This document shows, in pieces, positions 30,131 through 39,364 of a stretch of DNA of 64,000 bases (within the stretch, counting starts at the first letter, position 1; each line of letters starts with the position of its first letter). Source of the stretch: Streptomyces canus (GTDB lineage: Bacteria > Actinomycetota > Actinomycetes > Streptomycetales > Streptomycetaceae); the NCBI RefSeq assembly GCF_001514145.1, contig NZ_KQ948659.1, positions 365,454-429,453 of the forward strand, written 5' to 3'. A program made the position numbers and the translations under genes. The notes under the pieces are model-generated. The model ran no database searches. It saw nothing but the letters and a program-made list of their open reading frames with translations, and was not told the DNA's origin.

Positions 30131-30748
30131 ATGCTGAAGGTGGGCCTGACCGGCGGTATCGGCGCCGGCAAGAGTGAGGTGTCGAGGCTCCTCGTGGAGC
30201 ACGGCGCCGTCCTGATCGACGCGGACCGCATCGCGCGCGAGGTCGTCGCGCCGGGCACGCCCGGCCTCGCCGCGGTCGTGGCGGCCTTCGGGGAGGACGT
30301 ACTCGCCGAGGACGGCGGCCTCGACCGCCCCAAGCTGGGCTCCATCGTCTTCGCCGACCCGGACCGGCTCGCCGTACTGAACTCGATCGTGCATCCGCTG
30401 GTGGGCGCCCGCTCCCGTGAGCTCGAAGACGCCGCGGCCGAGGACGCCGTCGTGATCCACGACGTCCCGCTCCTCGCGGAGAACGCCCTCGCGCCGCTCT
30501 ACGACCTCGTGATCGTCGTCGACGCGAGCCCCGAGACCCAGCTCGACCGGCTCGTCAGGCTGCGCGGCATGACCGAGCAGGACGCACGCGCGCGTATGGC
30601 CGCCCAGGCGACCCGCGACAAGCGCCTGGAGATCGCGGACGTCGTGATCGACAACGACGTACCCCTGGAAGAGCTGCGGCGACGCGTCCAGGAGGTATGG
30701 GGCGATCTCGTACGCCGGGCGCGCGCGTCCCGGACGTCTCAGGAATAG
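30131..30748 (+). CDS. coaE: dephospho-CoA kinase
   Basis: 205-aa kinase for the last step of coenzyme A synthesis. P-loop GGIGAGKS at residues 8-15, the CoA-binding block LIDADRIAREVVAPG, HPLV and the lid VRLRGMTEQDARARM are all present. Length is normal; some actinobacterial CoaE proteins carry a C-terminal UPF0157 domain that is absent here. Confidence 0.96.
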   Translation: MLKVGLTGGIGAGKSEVSRLLVEHGAVLIDADRIAREVVAPGTPGLAAVVAAFGEDVLAEDGGLDRPKLGSIVFADPDRLAVLNSIVHPLVGARSRELEDAAAEDAVVIHDVPLLAENALAPLYDLVIVVDASPETQLDRLVRLRGMTEQDARARMAAQATRDKRLEIADVVIDNDVPLEELRRRVQEVWGDLVRRARASRTSQE

Positions 30749-30798
30749 CGTCCCCCTGTCCGGGCGTTGAACGCTTCCAGTGAGGGAAGGACTTTGCC

Positions 30799-31179
30799 GT
30801 GCCCGAGACCAGCGGATCGACCGGACGTACTCCGGAGACCCATGTCATCGACTACCGCGCAGCGGAGCAGTTGCTCTCCGCGCGGGACCCGCGGGGCGCG
30901 GTGAAGCTGCTCGACTCCGTCATCGCCGCCCACCCGGAGAACACCGCGGCCCGGCTGCTGCGCGCGCGGGCCTTCTTCGCCGCCGCGCAACTGCGGCCCG
31001 CCGAGCTGGAGTTCACCATCGTCCTGGAGCGCGAGCCGGACAACGCCTTCGCCCACTTCGCACTCGCCCGCACCTATGAGCGACAGGGCCGGCCCGACCA
31101 GGCCAGGCGTCACTTCCGGCTGGCGGCCGCGCTGGACCCGAAGCCGGAGTTCCTGAAGGCGGCGCGGTTCGAGACCTGA
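30799..31179 (+). CDS. tetratricopeptide repeat protein
   Basis: 126 aa with three TPR units (about 22-55, 56-89 and 90-123), for example NAFAHFALARTYERQGRPDQ. No signal peptide or enzymatic domain. Likely a small protein-protein interaction scaffold. GTG start after GGAAGGAC, 50 bases downstream of coaE, so co-transcription is possible. Confidence 0.88.
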   Translation: MPETSGSTGRTPETHVIDYRAAEQLLSARDPRGAVKLLDSVIAAHPENTAARLLRARAFFAAAQLRPAELEFTIVLEREPDNAFAHFALARTYERQGRPDQARRHFRLAAALDPKPEFLKAARFET

Positions 31180-31192
31180 GCGGGTCGGCCCA

Positions 31193-31471
31193 CTACCTGG
31201 GTCGGCTCTCCGGCGGGCGGTACGGCGGGATGTCGGGGCCAGGCTGATAGTGCGGGCCCTGCCGGATGTGCCGGAGGATCATCGCCATGTCGGCGGTGGA
31301 CACCACCCATAGCACTCCGCAGGCGATCGCCCATCCGGGCCGGCCCGCCAGCGCGAACGCGACCGTACCGAGGGCCGCCCAGACCAGCCCCCACACGCTC
31401 AGCCAGAACCGCATCCGCAGTGCACTGCGCGCGGTCGTCGGCTCACTGCCCGTACGCATCGGGATCACCAC
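31193..31471 (-). CDS. DUF6343-like two-helix membrane protein
   Basis: Up to 92 aa with two membrane helices (FWLSVWGLVWAALGTVAFAL and GWAIACGVLWVVSTADMAMI) and a Pro-rich C-terminus. The N-terminal RTGSEPTTARSALRMRFWL segment is conserved in a Streptomyces family annotated, as I recall, DUF6343. Start choices are GTG 31471, close to GGAGG, or ATG 31459. Function unknown. Confidence 0.75.
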   Translation of the reverse strand: MVIPMRTGSEPTTARSALRMRFWLSVWGLVWAALGTVAFALAGRPGWAIACGVLWVVSTADMAMILRHIRQGPHYQPGPDIPPYRPPESRPR

Positions 31472-31535
31472 TCCTCCCTTGCAACGTACTCTTCGGAACG
31501 GACGTTGACCAAAGGGCGAAAGAGGGGGTCACCGC

Positions 31536-32435
31536 GTGCTTCCGGACGCCGACGAACTGGCCGAGGTGCTGGTGGAACTCGCTGTACCGCACGAGGACGT
31601 GGGCGAACTCGTACGGATGGGCCGGCGGGTCATGGACGACCCGGAGCTGCGGCGGTTCCTGGAACACTCCGTCGACCAACTCGTCCGGGACATGGGCAGG
31701 GCCGACGACCCGGTCGTCCTGCCCGAGCTCGACTGGCCGGCCGGCGCCCTCCAACGCTGCTTCCCCGTCTATGTCTTCGTGGCGGCGCTGCCCCACACGC
31801 TCGCGTACCACCGCGCGCGCGGCATCCCGGCCGAGGTGTCCCGGCGCACCCTCGCCGACCTCGGGCGGAACATGGCCGTGCACCGCAGGCGGTACGGCAG
31901 GACGGGCGTGCAGTCACCGCGCTGGCTGACCCGGCACTCCCGCGGCGAGCTGTACCAGCTGGGGCGACTCCAGTTCGAGCGGACGCGGTACGGGCCGTGG
32001 AACAGCCGGACGCTCGCGCCTGCCGGACTGGACATCGCCCCCGGCACGCCCTGTCTGAGCCTGCACATCCCCGACTTCCTCGGCCCGCTGTCACCGGAGG
32101 CCTGCGATCGCTCGCTCGCCCTGGCCGCCGAGTTCTTCGCCCGGCACTTCGCGGACGAGCCGTACGGTGCCGCGCTGTGCCATTCCTGGCTGCTCGACCC
32201 GCAACTGAAGGGATATCTGCCCGCGGACTCCAACATCGTCCTGTTCCAGGAGCGCTTCCGGCTGGCCCCCGAGGACCCGCAGCCGGAGGACGCCGAGCCG
32301 GTGCAGTTCGTGTTCGGGGATCCGGAGCTGTCGGTGGAGAGCCTGCCGCGGCGGACGGCGCTGGAGCGCGCCGTCGGTGATCATCTGCGGGCCGGCGGAC
32401 ACTGGTACATCGGGCACGGGTGGTTTCCCCTGTAG
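31536..32435 (+). CDS. acyltransferase-domain protein
   Basis: 299 aa, cytoplasmic. The N-terminal ~110 residues are helical; the C-terminal part (about 165-299) resembles the GNAT-like acyltransferase domain seen in a family annotated as acyltransferase domain-containing in Streptomyces (CLSLHIPDFLGPLSPEACD, LCHSWLLDPQLKGYLPADSN). No acyl acceptor can be named. It is divergent from the DUF6343-like gene. Confidence 0.65.
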   Translation: MLPDADELAEVLVELAVPHEDVGELVRMGRRVMDDPELRRFLEHSVDQLVRDMGRADDPVVLPELDWPAGALQRCFPVYVFVAALPHTLAYHRARGIPAEVSRRTLADLGRNMAVHRRRYGRTGVQSPRWLTRHSRGELYQLGRLQFERTRYGPWNSRTLAPAGLDIAPGTPCLSLHIPDFLGPLSPEACDRSLALAAEFFARHFADEPYGAALCHSWLLDPQLKGYLPADSNIVLFQERFRLAPEDPQPEDAEPVQFVFGDPELSVESLPRRTALERAVGDHLRAGGHWYIGHGWFPL

Positions 32436-32550
32436 TTCAGGTCCTTCGTAGTTCGGGCCCTTCACATCGCGGGTGGTTCCCTTCGTAACTCGGACGGGTG
32501 AATCTGTGCGAGTCGGGAACGGCCGTGCGGACACGGGCCGTTGGACGGGT

Positions 32551-33279
32551 ATGGGGCTGAGGATGCGAGCGGGACATCAGGGGACGGGACCCGGGGCGAT
32601 CACCCCGGACGGGTGCGCGGTCGAGCTCTACTCGCGGCTGCGGATCGGGCCGGAGCCGGACATCATCGCCGGGGCGGTGCCCGCAGGGGCGCACATCCTG
32701 GAGCTGGGCTGTGGTGTGGGGCGCATGACCCATCCGCTGCTGGAGCGGGGTTTCACGATCACGGCGGTGGACGAGTCCCCCGACATGCTGGAGCGCGTGC
32801 GCGGGGCACGGACGATATGCGGCACGATCGAGGACCTCGACCTGGGCGGGACGTTCGACGTGGTGATGCTCGCGTCGTTCCTCGTGCACCACGGCGACCT
32901 GAAGGTGCGACGCGGGATGCTGCGCACCTGTGCCCGGCACGTGGCGGCGGGCGGCAGTGTGCTGATCCAGCGCGAGGGCGAGGACTACCACTCCGATCTG
33001 CCGCGCGAGCGTAGCGAGATGGGGGTCCCCCCGGCCGAAGGCTGGGGGAGGGTCGACCCCAGTGGTTACACCGTGCGGATCGTCTCCTCGGAGCCGGTGG
33101 AAGAGGGCGTCAACTCGGTGCACGTGGAGTACGAGTTCCCGGACGCGACCTGGACCCAGACGTTCCAGGCCCGCCCGCTGACGAAGGAGCAGTTCGAGGA
33201 GGCGCTGGCGGAGGCGGGGTTGAAGGTGGACCGGTATCTGACGGAGGACCGGGTATGGGTGCGGGCGGTGGCGGCCTGA
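32551..33279 (+). CDS. class I SAM-dependent methyltransferase with an in-frame repeat insertion
   Basis: 242 aa if started at 32551; ATG 32563 is equally possible. Motif I is HILELGCGVGRMTHPLLERG, followed by ITAVDESPDML and FDVVMLASFLVHHGD, a small-molecule methyltransferase of unknown substrate. A GC-rich palindromic stretch at 33006-33054 adds residues including MGVPPAEGWGR in frame, between the core and the C-terminal strands. Confidence 0.85.
   Translation: MGLRMRAGHQGTGPGAITPDGCAVELYSRLRIGPEPDIIAGAVPAGAHILELGCGVGRMTHPLLERGFTITAVDESPDMLERVRGARTICGTIEDLDLGGTFDVVMLASFLVHHGDLKVRRGMLRTCARHVAAGGSVLIQREGEDYHSDLPRERSEMGVPPAEGWGRVDPSGYTVRIVSSEPVEEGVNSVHVEYEFPDATWTQTFQARPLTKEQFEEALAEAGLKVDRYLTEDRVWVRAVAA
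33006..33054. repeat. dispersed palindromic element inside a coding region
   Basis: GGGGGTCCCCCCGGCCGAAG followed by GCTGGGGGAG folds into a strong hairpin. The same sequence type is scattered through Streptomyces genomes, often in frame in genes, giving the peptide GVPPAEGWG. That distribution is from memory. Confidence 0.7.
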
Positions 33280-33369
33280 GGGAAAAGGTTGTGGAGCGGC
33301 GATGAGTTCGGGTGCGGACGCGGGTCTACCTCTGCGACAGCAACACGGACCGCTTCCCAGGAGACCCCG

Positions 33370-33837
33370 ATGTCCGAGATCACCGTCCCCGCCACCCGTA
33401 GCGCCGCTTCCTCCGCCGTCTCCCCCGTCATCGCCGAGTCCACGACCGCACGCGGCCGCCGGGCCCGGATCGCCCTGCGCACCCTCCAGGTCGTGCTCGC
33501 CCTCTTCTACGTCATCGCGAGCGCGCTCCCCAAGCTGATCGCGCACCCCTCGGCCGCCGAGGGCTTCGACAAGATGGGCTGGGGCAGCGCGGGGATGTAC
33601 ATCATCGGCGTGCTCGAACTGGCCGGTGGAATCGCCCTGTTGATCCCGGTGCTGCAGTCGGTGGCGGCCGTGGCGCTGAGCGGGCTGATGGTCGGCGCGT
33701 TCGTCGTCCAGCTCACCTACTTCGACGGCGAGAACGCGGCGACTCCGCTCATCCTGATCGTCCCGCTCGCCCTGATCGCCTGGGCCCGGCGCGGGCACAA
33801 CGCGGACCTGCTGCGCCTGGTACGACGACGGGCGTGA
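33370..33837 (+). CDS. DoxX family membrane protein
   Basis: 155 aa with four membrane helices, beginning ALRTLQVVLALFYVIASALP, then MYIIGVLELAGGIALLIPVL. This is the DoxX/SURF4-type fold; some members act in thiosulfate:quinone oxidation or redox envelope complexes, but most are uncharacterised. ATG 33370 follows CAGGAG; the upstream frame extension is unsupported. Confidence 0.88.
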   Translation: MSEITVPATRSAASSAVSPVIAESTTARGRRARIALRTLQVVLALFYVIASALPKLIAHPSAAEGFDKMGWGSAGMYIIGVLELAGGIALLIPVLQSVAAVALSGLMVGAFVVQLTYFDGENAATPLILIVPLALIAWARRGHNADLLRLVRRRA

Positions 33838-33852
33838 GGAGAGCCGCCCCAC

Positions 33853-33915
33853 GGCCACCGCGGTGAGGCCGGTGCCCTGCCCTTCGGGGAGGGCACCGGC
33901 CTCACCGCGGTGGCC
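33853..33915. terminator. bidirectional terminator with a 26-bp perfect stem
   Basis: Bases 33853-33878 are the exact reverse complement of 33890-33915; the loop region GCCCTTCGGGG can pair further. It lies between the convergent doxX-like and S4-domain genes, 15 and 30 bases from their stops. Confidence 0.88.
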
Positions 33916-33945
33916 GACGGGACGGAGGTCGGCTGAGTGACCGGT

Positions 33946-34518
<573 letters not shown>

Positions 34519-34632
34519 GGCTCCGACCTTAGTACTCGGGGCCGTGTCAGCCGGGTGGGTTTTCCGGGCGGTGCCCAGGGTGGTGGCCCGCCCCCCACCC
34601 TCACGGCTCGGACGTGCCCGTACCGTGGAACC

Positions 34633-35364
34633 GTGCACGCCCTCGCCGATCTCGACCGCCGGATCTCGGGCTGTCGCGCCTGCCCGCGGCTGGTCGACTG
34701 GCGGGAGGAGGTGGCTCGGACCAAGCGGGCCGCGTTCGCCGACTGGACGTACTGGGGGCGGCCGGTGCCCGGCTTCGGGCCGGCGGACGCGCGGATGCTG
34801 ATCGTCGGGCTCGCACCGGCCGCGCACGGCGGGAACCGTACCGGGCGGATGTTCACCGGTGACCGTTCCGGGGACGTGCTGTACCAGGCGCTGTACGACA
34901 TCGGGCTCGCCTCGCAGCCGACCGCCGTGACCGCGGACGACGGCCTGGAGCTGTATGGCGTGCGGATCACCTCGCCCGTGCACTGTGCCCCGCCCGCCAA
35001 CAAGCCCACTCCCGGGGAGCGCGACACCTGCCGGCCCTGGCTGGTCCAGGAGCTGAACCTGCTGCGCCCCACGCTGCGGAGCGTGGTCGTGCTGGGCGCC
35101 TTCGGCTGGCAGGCCGCGCTGCCCGCGTTCGCGGAGGCGGGCCGCCGCGTGCCCCGGCCGCGGCCCGTCTTCGGACACGGCGCGCGCGTCCAGCTCGACG
35201 GCCTCGAACTCTTCGGCTGTTTCCACGTCAGCCAGCGCAACACCTTCACCGGCAAGCTCACCCCCGAGATGCTGCGGGACGTGCTGCGCACGGCTGCCGA
35301 GACGGCGGGACTGGGTGGCCGTACCGCCGAAAACCGGACGACGGGACCGTCGTACGACGGCTAG
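34633..35364 (+). CDS. family 5 (UDGb) uracil-DNA glycosylase
   Basis: 243 aa. Motif 1 is GLAPAAHGGNRTGRMFTGD, which lacks the polar residue of classical UDGs, as in family 5; motif 2 is HVSQRNT. Four Cys suitable for a 4Fe-4S cluster are seen (C14, C17, then in VHCAPP and DTCRPW). Family 5 enzymes remove uracil, hypoxanthine and xanthine from DNA. GTG start 115 bases from the divergent S4 gene. Confidence 0.9.
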   Translation: MHALADLDRRISGCRACPRLVDWREEVARTKRAAFADWTYWGRPVPGFGPADARMLIVGLAPAAHGGNRTGRMFTGDRSGDVLYQALYDIGLASQPTAVTADDGLELYGVRITSPVHCAPPANKPTPGERDTCRPWLVQELNLLRPTLRSVVVLGAFGWQAALPAFAEAGRRVPRPRPVFGHGARVQLDGLELFGCFHVSQRNTFTGKLTPEMLRDVLRTAAETAGLGGRTAENRTTGPSYDG

Positions 35365-35373
35365 GGTCGCCGG

Positions 35374-36342
35374 ATGCCCCTCTACCCAAAGATCGAACCG
35401 TACGAGCACGGCATGCTCGACGTCGGCGACGGCAACCACGTGTACTGGGAGACCTGCGGGAATCCGGACGGCAAGCCGGCGGTGGTGCTGCACGGTGGGC
35501 CGGGGTCCGGCTGCACGCCGTGGGTGCGTCGGCTGTTCGACCCCGCCGCGTATCGGATCGTGCTCCTCGACCAACGTGGCGCCGGGCGGTCGACGCCGCA
35601 CGCGAGCGCGTACGACACGGACATGAGCGTCAACACGACCCCGCATCTCATCGCGGACCTGGAGCTGCTGCGGCGGCATCTGGGGATCGAGCGGTGGCTG
35701 GTGTGGGGCATCTCCTTCGGGTCAATGCTCGGGCTGCGATACGCGCAGACGCATCCGGAGGCCGTGACGGAGCTGGTGCTGACCGGGATCGCGACCGGCG
35801 CGAATCCCGAAGTCGCCCTGCTGACCAGGGGACTTGGGAAGATCTTCCCGGCGGCGTTCGAACAGTTCGTCGGCGAGCTGCCGGTCGAGGAGCGGGCCGG
35901 GAACATCCCCGCCGCCTACAACCGGTTGCTGGAGTCGCCCGATCCGGAGGTGCGCGAGCGGGCGGCGCGGGCCTGGACCGACTGGGAGACGGCGATCGAG
36001 TCCGCGCCGCCGCGGTCCGTGCCGCGCTACGAGGACCCGGTGTTCCGGCAGGGCTTCGCCCGTACCGTGACCCACTACTGGGGCAACGACCACTTCCTGG
36101 GCGAGGGCAACGACGAGGGCGTCGTCCTGCGGGACGCGCCCCTCCTCAAGGACATCCCCGGCACCCTCGTCCAGGGCAGCCTCGACCCCGGCAACCTCCT
36201 CGGCACCGTCTGGCGGCTCCATCACGCCTGGCCCGGCAGCGAGTTGACGGTGATCGACGACGGCTCCCATTTCGCCGGGGAGCGGGGGGTGGACGTGATG
36301 GTGGCGGCGACGGACAAGTACGCGCGCGGCCGGCCCCGTTAG
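35374..36342 (+). CDS. pip: prolyl aminopeptidase (alpha/beta hydrolase)
   Basis: 322 aa. The oxyanion block VVLHGGPGSGCTPW, the LLDQRGAGRSTPHAS block and the nucleophile elbow GISFGS with S114 are the proline iminopeptidase pattern; QGSLDPGN and DDGSHF supply the Asp and His. It releases N-terminal proline from peptides. Ten bases separate it from the glycosylase stop; its end overlaps the convergent GntR gene by four bases. Confidence 0.9.
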   Translation: MPLYPKIEPYEHGMLDVGDGNHVYWETCGNPDGKPAVVLHGGPGSGCTPWVRRLFDPAAYRIVLLDQRGAGRSTPHASAYDTDMSVNTTPHLIADLELLRRHLGIERWLVWGISFGSMLGLRYAQTHPEAVTELVLTGIATGANPEVALLTRGLGKIFPAAFEQFVGELPVEERAGNIPAAYNRLLESPDPEVRERAARAWTDWETAIESAPPRSVPRYEDPVFRQGFARTVTHYWGNDHFLGEGNDEGVVLRDAPLLKDIPGTLVQGSLDPGNLLGTVWRLHHAWPGSELTVIDDGSHFAGERGVDVMVAATDKYARGRPR

Positions 36343-37007
36343 ATCATCTCGGCCGAGTCCCCGAACAGCTGCCGTACCGTCGACTCGTAGTTGGTGCGCA
36401 CGTGCGCCAGAGCGTGCGCACGGGCACGCTCCGGGTCGCCGGACGCGATGGCCTCGTACAAGTCCCGGTGTTCGACGAGGAGTTGGGGCCACTCCTCGTT
36501 CCGCCGGGTCATCCAGCGCAGCCGCCCCGCAACCGGTTCCAGGGCGTCGACCAGCAGGCTGTTGCGGGCCATGGCGACGATGCTGTCGTGCAGACGGCTG
36601 TTGACGTCCGTGATCGCCTCCGCGTCGCCCGCCTCGGTCGCGGTCGCCGCGAGGGCGAGGAGCCGCTCGACCTCGGCGAGGTCCTCGGGGGTCGCGCGGG
36701 TGGCGGCGAGGCCTGCGGCGTACACCTCCAACGCCTCGCGCAGCTCGAAGAGTTCCTTGACGTCGTTCGGGGTCAGGCGCCGTACGACCGTCCGGCGGGG
36801 CGTCTCGAAGTGGACGAAGCCCTCGGCGACCAGCGCGCGGATCGCCTCGCGGACCGGCACCCGGGAGACCCCGAAGCGCTCGGCGAGCTCCCGCTCGACC
36901 AACCGGTCGCCCGGGCGCAGCCCGCCCGCGATGATCTCCTGCCGCAGGGTGGCCAGGACGCGTTCGCGGACGGCGCCGAGGGGCTCGATGTTCGTCGTGG
37001 AGCTCAT
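36339..37007 (-). CDS. GntR-family transcriptional regulator, FCD subfamily
   Basis: 222 aa. Residues about 8-75 are a winged helix (LRPGDRLVERELAERFGVSR, then VPVREAIRAL); residues about 80-215 are an FCD ligand-binding helical domain with its metal-binding His/Asp residues (LHDSIVAMARN, EHRDLYEAI). It is divergent from the permease/racemase operon and a palindrome lies between them, so it is the likely regulator of that operon. The ligand is probably a hydantoin- or purine-breakdown compound, by context only. Confidence 0.92.
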   Translation of the reverse strand: MSSTTNIEPLGAVRERVLATLRQEIIAGGLRPGDRLVERELAERFGVSRVPVREAIRALVAEGFVHFETPRRTVVRRLTPNDVKELFELREALEVYAAGLAATRATPEDLAEVERLLALAATATEAGDAEAITDVNSRLHDSIVAMARNSLLVDALEPVAGRLRWMTRRNEEWPQLLVEHRDLYEAIASGDPERARAHALAHVRTNYESTVRQLFGDSAEMI

Positions 37008-37099
37008 GGAGCCATCTTCCCCGACGCCGGAGCTGTTTTACGAAGCGTTAACGGACGCGACATCGGTCGGAACTCTTGACGGCGGGACCATGTCCGCAG

Positions 37100-37113
37100 T
37101 TTGGTATACCAAA
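37100..37113. promoter_or_regulatory. perfect 14-bp palindrome, candidate GntR/FCD operator
   Basis: TTTGGTATACCAAA lies between the divergent GntR and permease genes, 51 bases before the permease start and 93 from the gntR start. FCD regulators typically bind short AT-centred palindromes of this TGGTnnACCA kind. Its AT content stands out in this DNA. Confidence 0.8.
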
Positions 37114-37163
37114 ATCGGATGCCAGGCGGCCGCCATCCTCCTGTCCCCGTCCCTGGAGGCCCT

Positions 37164-38633
37164 GTGTCCCTCGCCGACCGTGCCGAAGTCACCGGCGCAC
37201 CAGCGTTCGTCCCCGATCCCCGGCTCACCAACGAAGACCTGGCCCCCGCCGGCAAGCGCAACTGGAAAGTCTTCGACCTCTTCGCCATGTGGATGTCCGA
37301 CGTCCACAACCTGGGCAACTACACCTTCGCGGCCGGTCTGCTGGTCCTCGGCATGAACGTGTGGCAGGTCTTCACGTCCCTGCTCGTCGGCTTCGTGCTG
37401 ATCTACGTCGGCATGAACTGGATGGGGAAGATCGGCCAGCGCCACGGCGTGCCCTTCCCCGTCGTCAGCCGCATCAGCTTCGGTGTGTGGGGCGCCAACA
37501 TCCCGGCCCTCATCCGGGCCGTGATCGCCATCATGTGGTACGGCATCCAGACCTATCTGGCCTCCGTCGCCGTCAACGTGATGCTGCTGGCCGCCTGGCC
37601 GGGCCTGGAGTCCTGGACGCACAGCTCCTTCCTCGGCCTCGACGCGCTCGGCTGGGTCTCCTTCCTCTCCCTGTGGCTGATCCAGGCGCTGATCATCAGC
37701 CAGGGCATGGAGTCGGTGCGCAAGTTCCAGGACTTCTGCGGTCCCGCGATCTGGCTGGTCATGATCGCGCTGGCGATCTGGGTGCTGGCCAAGGCCGGCT
37801 GGAGCATCTCGCTCACCACCACCCCGCACCCGGTCTCCGTCGGTGAGCAGTGGCGGCAGTGGTTCGGCGCGATCGGTCTGATCCTCGCCACGTACGGCAC
37901 GCTGATGCTCAACTTCTGCGACTTCTCGCGCTTCGCACCGGACTACAAGACCGTCCGCCGCGGCAACTTCTGGGGCCTGCCCATCAACTCCACGGCCTTC
38001 GTGGTCGTCTCCGTGATCGTCACCGCGGGCTCGCTGGAGGTCTGGGGCCAGGCCATCACCGACCCGGCGGAGCTCGTCGCCAAGGTCGGCAACACCTGGG
38101 TGATGGTCCTGGGCGCGCTCACCTTCGCCATCGCCACCATGGGCGTCAACATCGTCGCCAACTTCGTCTCACCGGCGTACGACCTCGCCAACGTCTGGCC
38201 GCAGAAGATCACCTTCAGGGTCGGCGGCATGATCAGTACGGTCGCCGCACTGCTCGTGACCCCGTGGAACCTCTTCTCCAACCCCACGGTCGTCAACTAC
38301 TTCCTCGGCGGCCTCGGTGCCTTCCTCGGCCCGCTGTTCGGCGTGATCATGCTCGACTACTACTGGGTCAAGAAGGGCCGCGTGGACGTCGACGAGCTGT
38401 TCAAGGCCGAGCCCGGCTCCCGCTACTACTACCGCAAGGGGATCAACCCCAAGGCTCTGTGGGCGTTCCTGCCGGCGGCCGCGGTCGCGGGCGTCCTCGC
38501 CCTGGTGAAGACCTTCAGCGACGTGGCCCCGTACTCCTGGTTCATCGGTACGGCGCTCGCGGCCGGCCTGTACGCGCTGCTGTGCCGGAGCGAGCGAGCC
38601 GCTCGTGAGGTCCCCGAGGCCGTGGAGGTCTGA
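37164..38633 (+). CDS. NCS1-family permease (hydantoin/allantoin/cytosine type)
   Basis: 489 aa with about 12 membrane helices. The opening KRNWKVFDLFAMWMSDVHNL, the substrate-site motif GVWGANIPALIRAVIAIMWYG and the GLPINSTAF region fit nucleobase:cation symporter 1, the family of the hydantoin transporter Mhp1. GTG 37164 has GGAGG upstream; an earlier start at 37101 would lie on the operator. The racemase gene starts five bases after the stop, which supports a hydantoin- or allantoin-like substrate. Confidence 0.88.
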   Translation: MSLADRAEVTGAPAFVPDPRLTNEDLAPAGKRNWKVFDLFAMWMSDVHNLGNYTFAAGLLVLGMNVWQVFTSLLVGFVLIYVGMNWMGKIGQRHGVPFPVVSRISFGVWGANIPALIRAVIAIMWYGIQTYLASVAVNVMLLAAWPGLESWTHSSFLGLDALGWVSFLSLWLIQALIISQGMESVRKFQDFCGPAIWLVMIALAIWVLAKAGWSISLTTTPHPVSVGEQWRQWFGAIGLILATYGTLMLNFCDFSRFAPDYKTVRRGNFWGLPINSTAFVVVSVIVTAGSLEVWGQAITDPAELVAKVGNTWVMVLGALTFAIATMGVNIVANFVSPAYDLANVWPQKITFRVGGMISTVAALLVTPWNLFSNPTVVNYFLGGLGAFLGPLFGVIMLDYYWVKKGRVDVDELFKAEPGSRYYYRKGINPKALWAFLPAAAVAGVLALVKTFSDVAPYSWFIGTALAAGLYALLCRSERAAREVPEAVEV

Positions 38634-38638
38634 GAAAC

Positions 38639-39358
38639 GTGCGGATCGTCGTCACCAACTGCAACACCACGCAGGAGATGACCGAGGAGATCGTACGAGG
38701 TGCCCGGGCCGTGGCAGGCCCGGGCACCGCCGTGCTCGGGCTCACCCCGCGGTGGGGACCCGAGTCCGCGGAGGGCTGGCTCGACAGCTATCTGTCCGCG
38801 GCGGCGGTCATCGACCTGCTGCGCACGTACGAGGGTCCTCCCTACGACGCCGTCGTCATGGCGGGCTTCGGCGAGCACGGCCGGGAGGGTGTCCGGGAGC
38901 TGGTGGACGTACCGGTCGTCGACATCACCGAGGCCGCCGCTCATCTGGCCTGTCTGCTCGGCCGGCGCTACGGCGTGGTGACCACGCTGGAGCGGTCGTG
39001 CGGGCAGATCGAGGACAGCCTGGAGCTGGCGGGGGTGGGGCGCAACTGCGCCGCCGTCGTCGGGACCGGACTGGGGGTTCTGGACCTGAGTGACACCGAC
39101 CGCACGGAGGCCGCGTTCCTGGCGGCCGCAGAGCGGGTGCGGGAGGCGGGCGCCGAGGTCCTGGTGCTGGGGTGCGCGGGGATGACCGGGCTGCAGCGGA
39201 CGGTGGGGGAGAAGCTGGGGCTTCCCGTCGTCGACGGGGTGGGGGCGGCGGTGAAGCTCGCGGAGTCGCTGGTGGCGCTGGGGCTGAACACCAGTCGGGC
39301 GGGCGGGTACGCGAAGCCCGTGCCGAAGAGGCGGGTGTGGGGAGGGCGGTCCGACTGA
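38639..39358 (+). CDS. aspartate/glutamate/hydantoin racemase family protein
   Basis: 239 aa. The two active-site Cys regions are VTNCNTT with the early family pattern and VLGCAGMTGL near the C-terminus; the AVVMAGFGEHGREG block fits the hydantoin/allantoin racemase branch. It would interconvert enantiomers of a 5-substituted hydantoin or allantoin. GTG start, five bases after the permease gene, so one operon. Confidence 0.88.
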   Translation: MRIVVTNCNTTQEMTEEIVRGARAVAGPGTAVLGLTPRWGPESAEGWLDSYLSAAAVIDLLRTYEGPPYDAVVMAGFGEHGREGVRELVDVPVVDITEAAAHLACLLGRRYGVVTTLERSCGQIEDSLELAGVGRNCAAVVGTGLGVLDLSDTDRTEAAFLAAAERVREAGAEVLVLGCAGMTGLQRTVGEKLGLPVVDGVGAAVKLAESLVALGLNTSRAGGYAKPVPKRRVWGGRSD

Positions 39359-39364
39359 CCCCTC

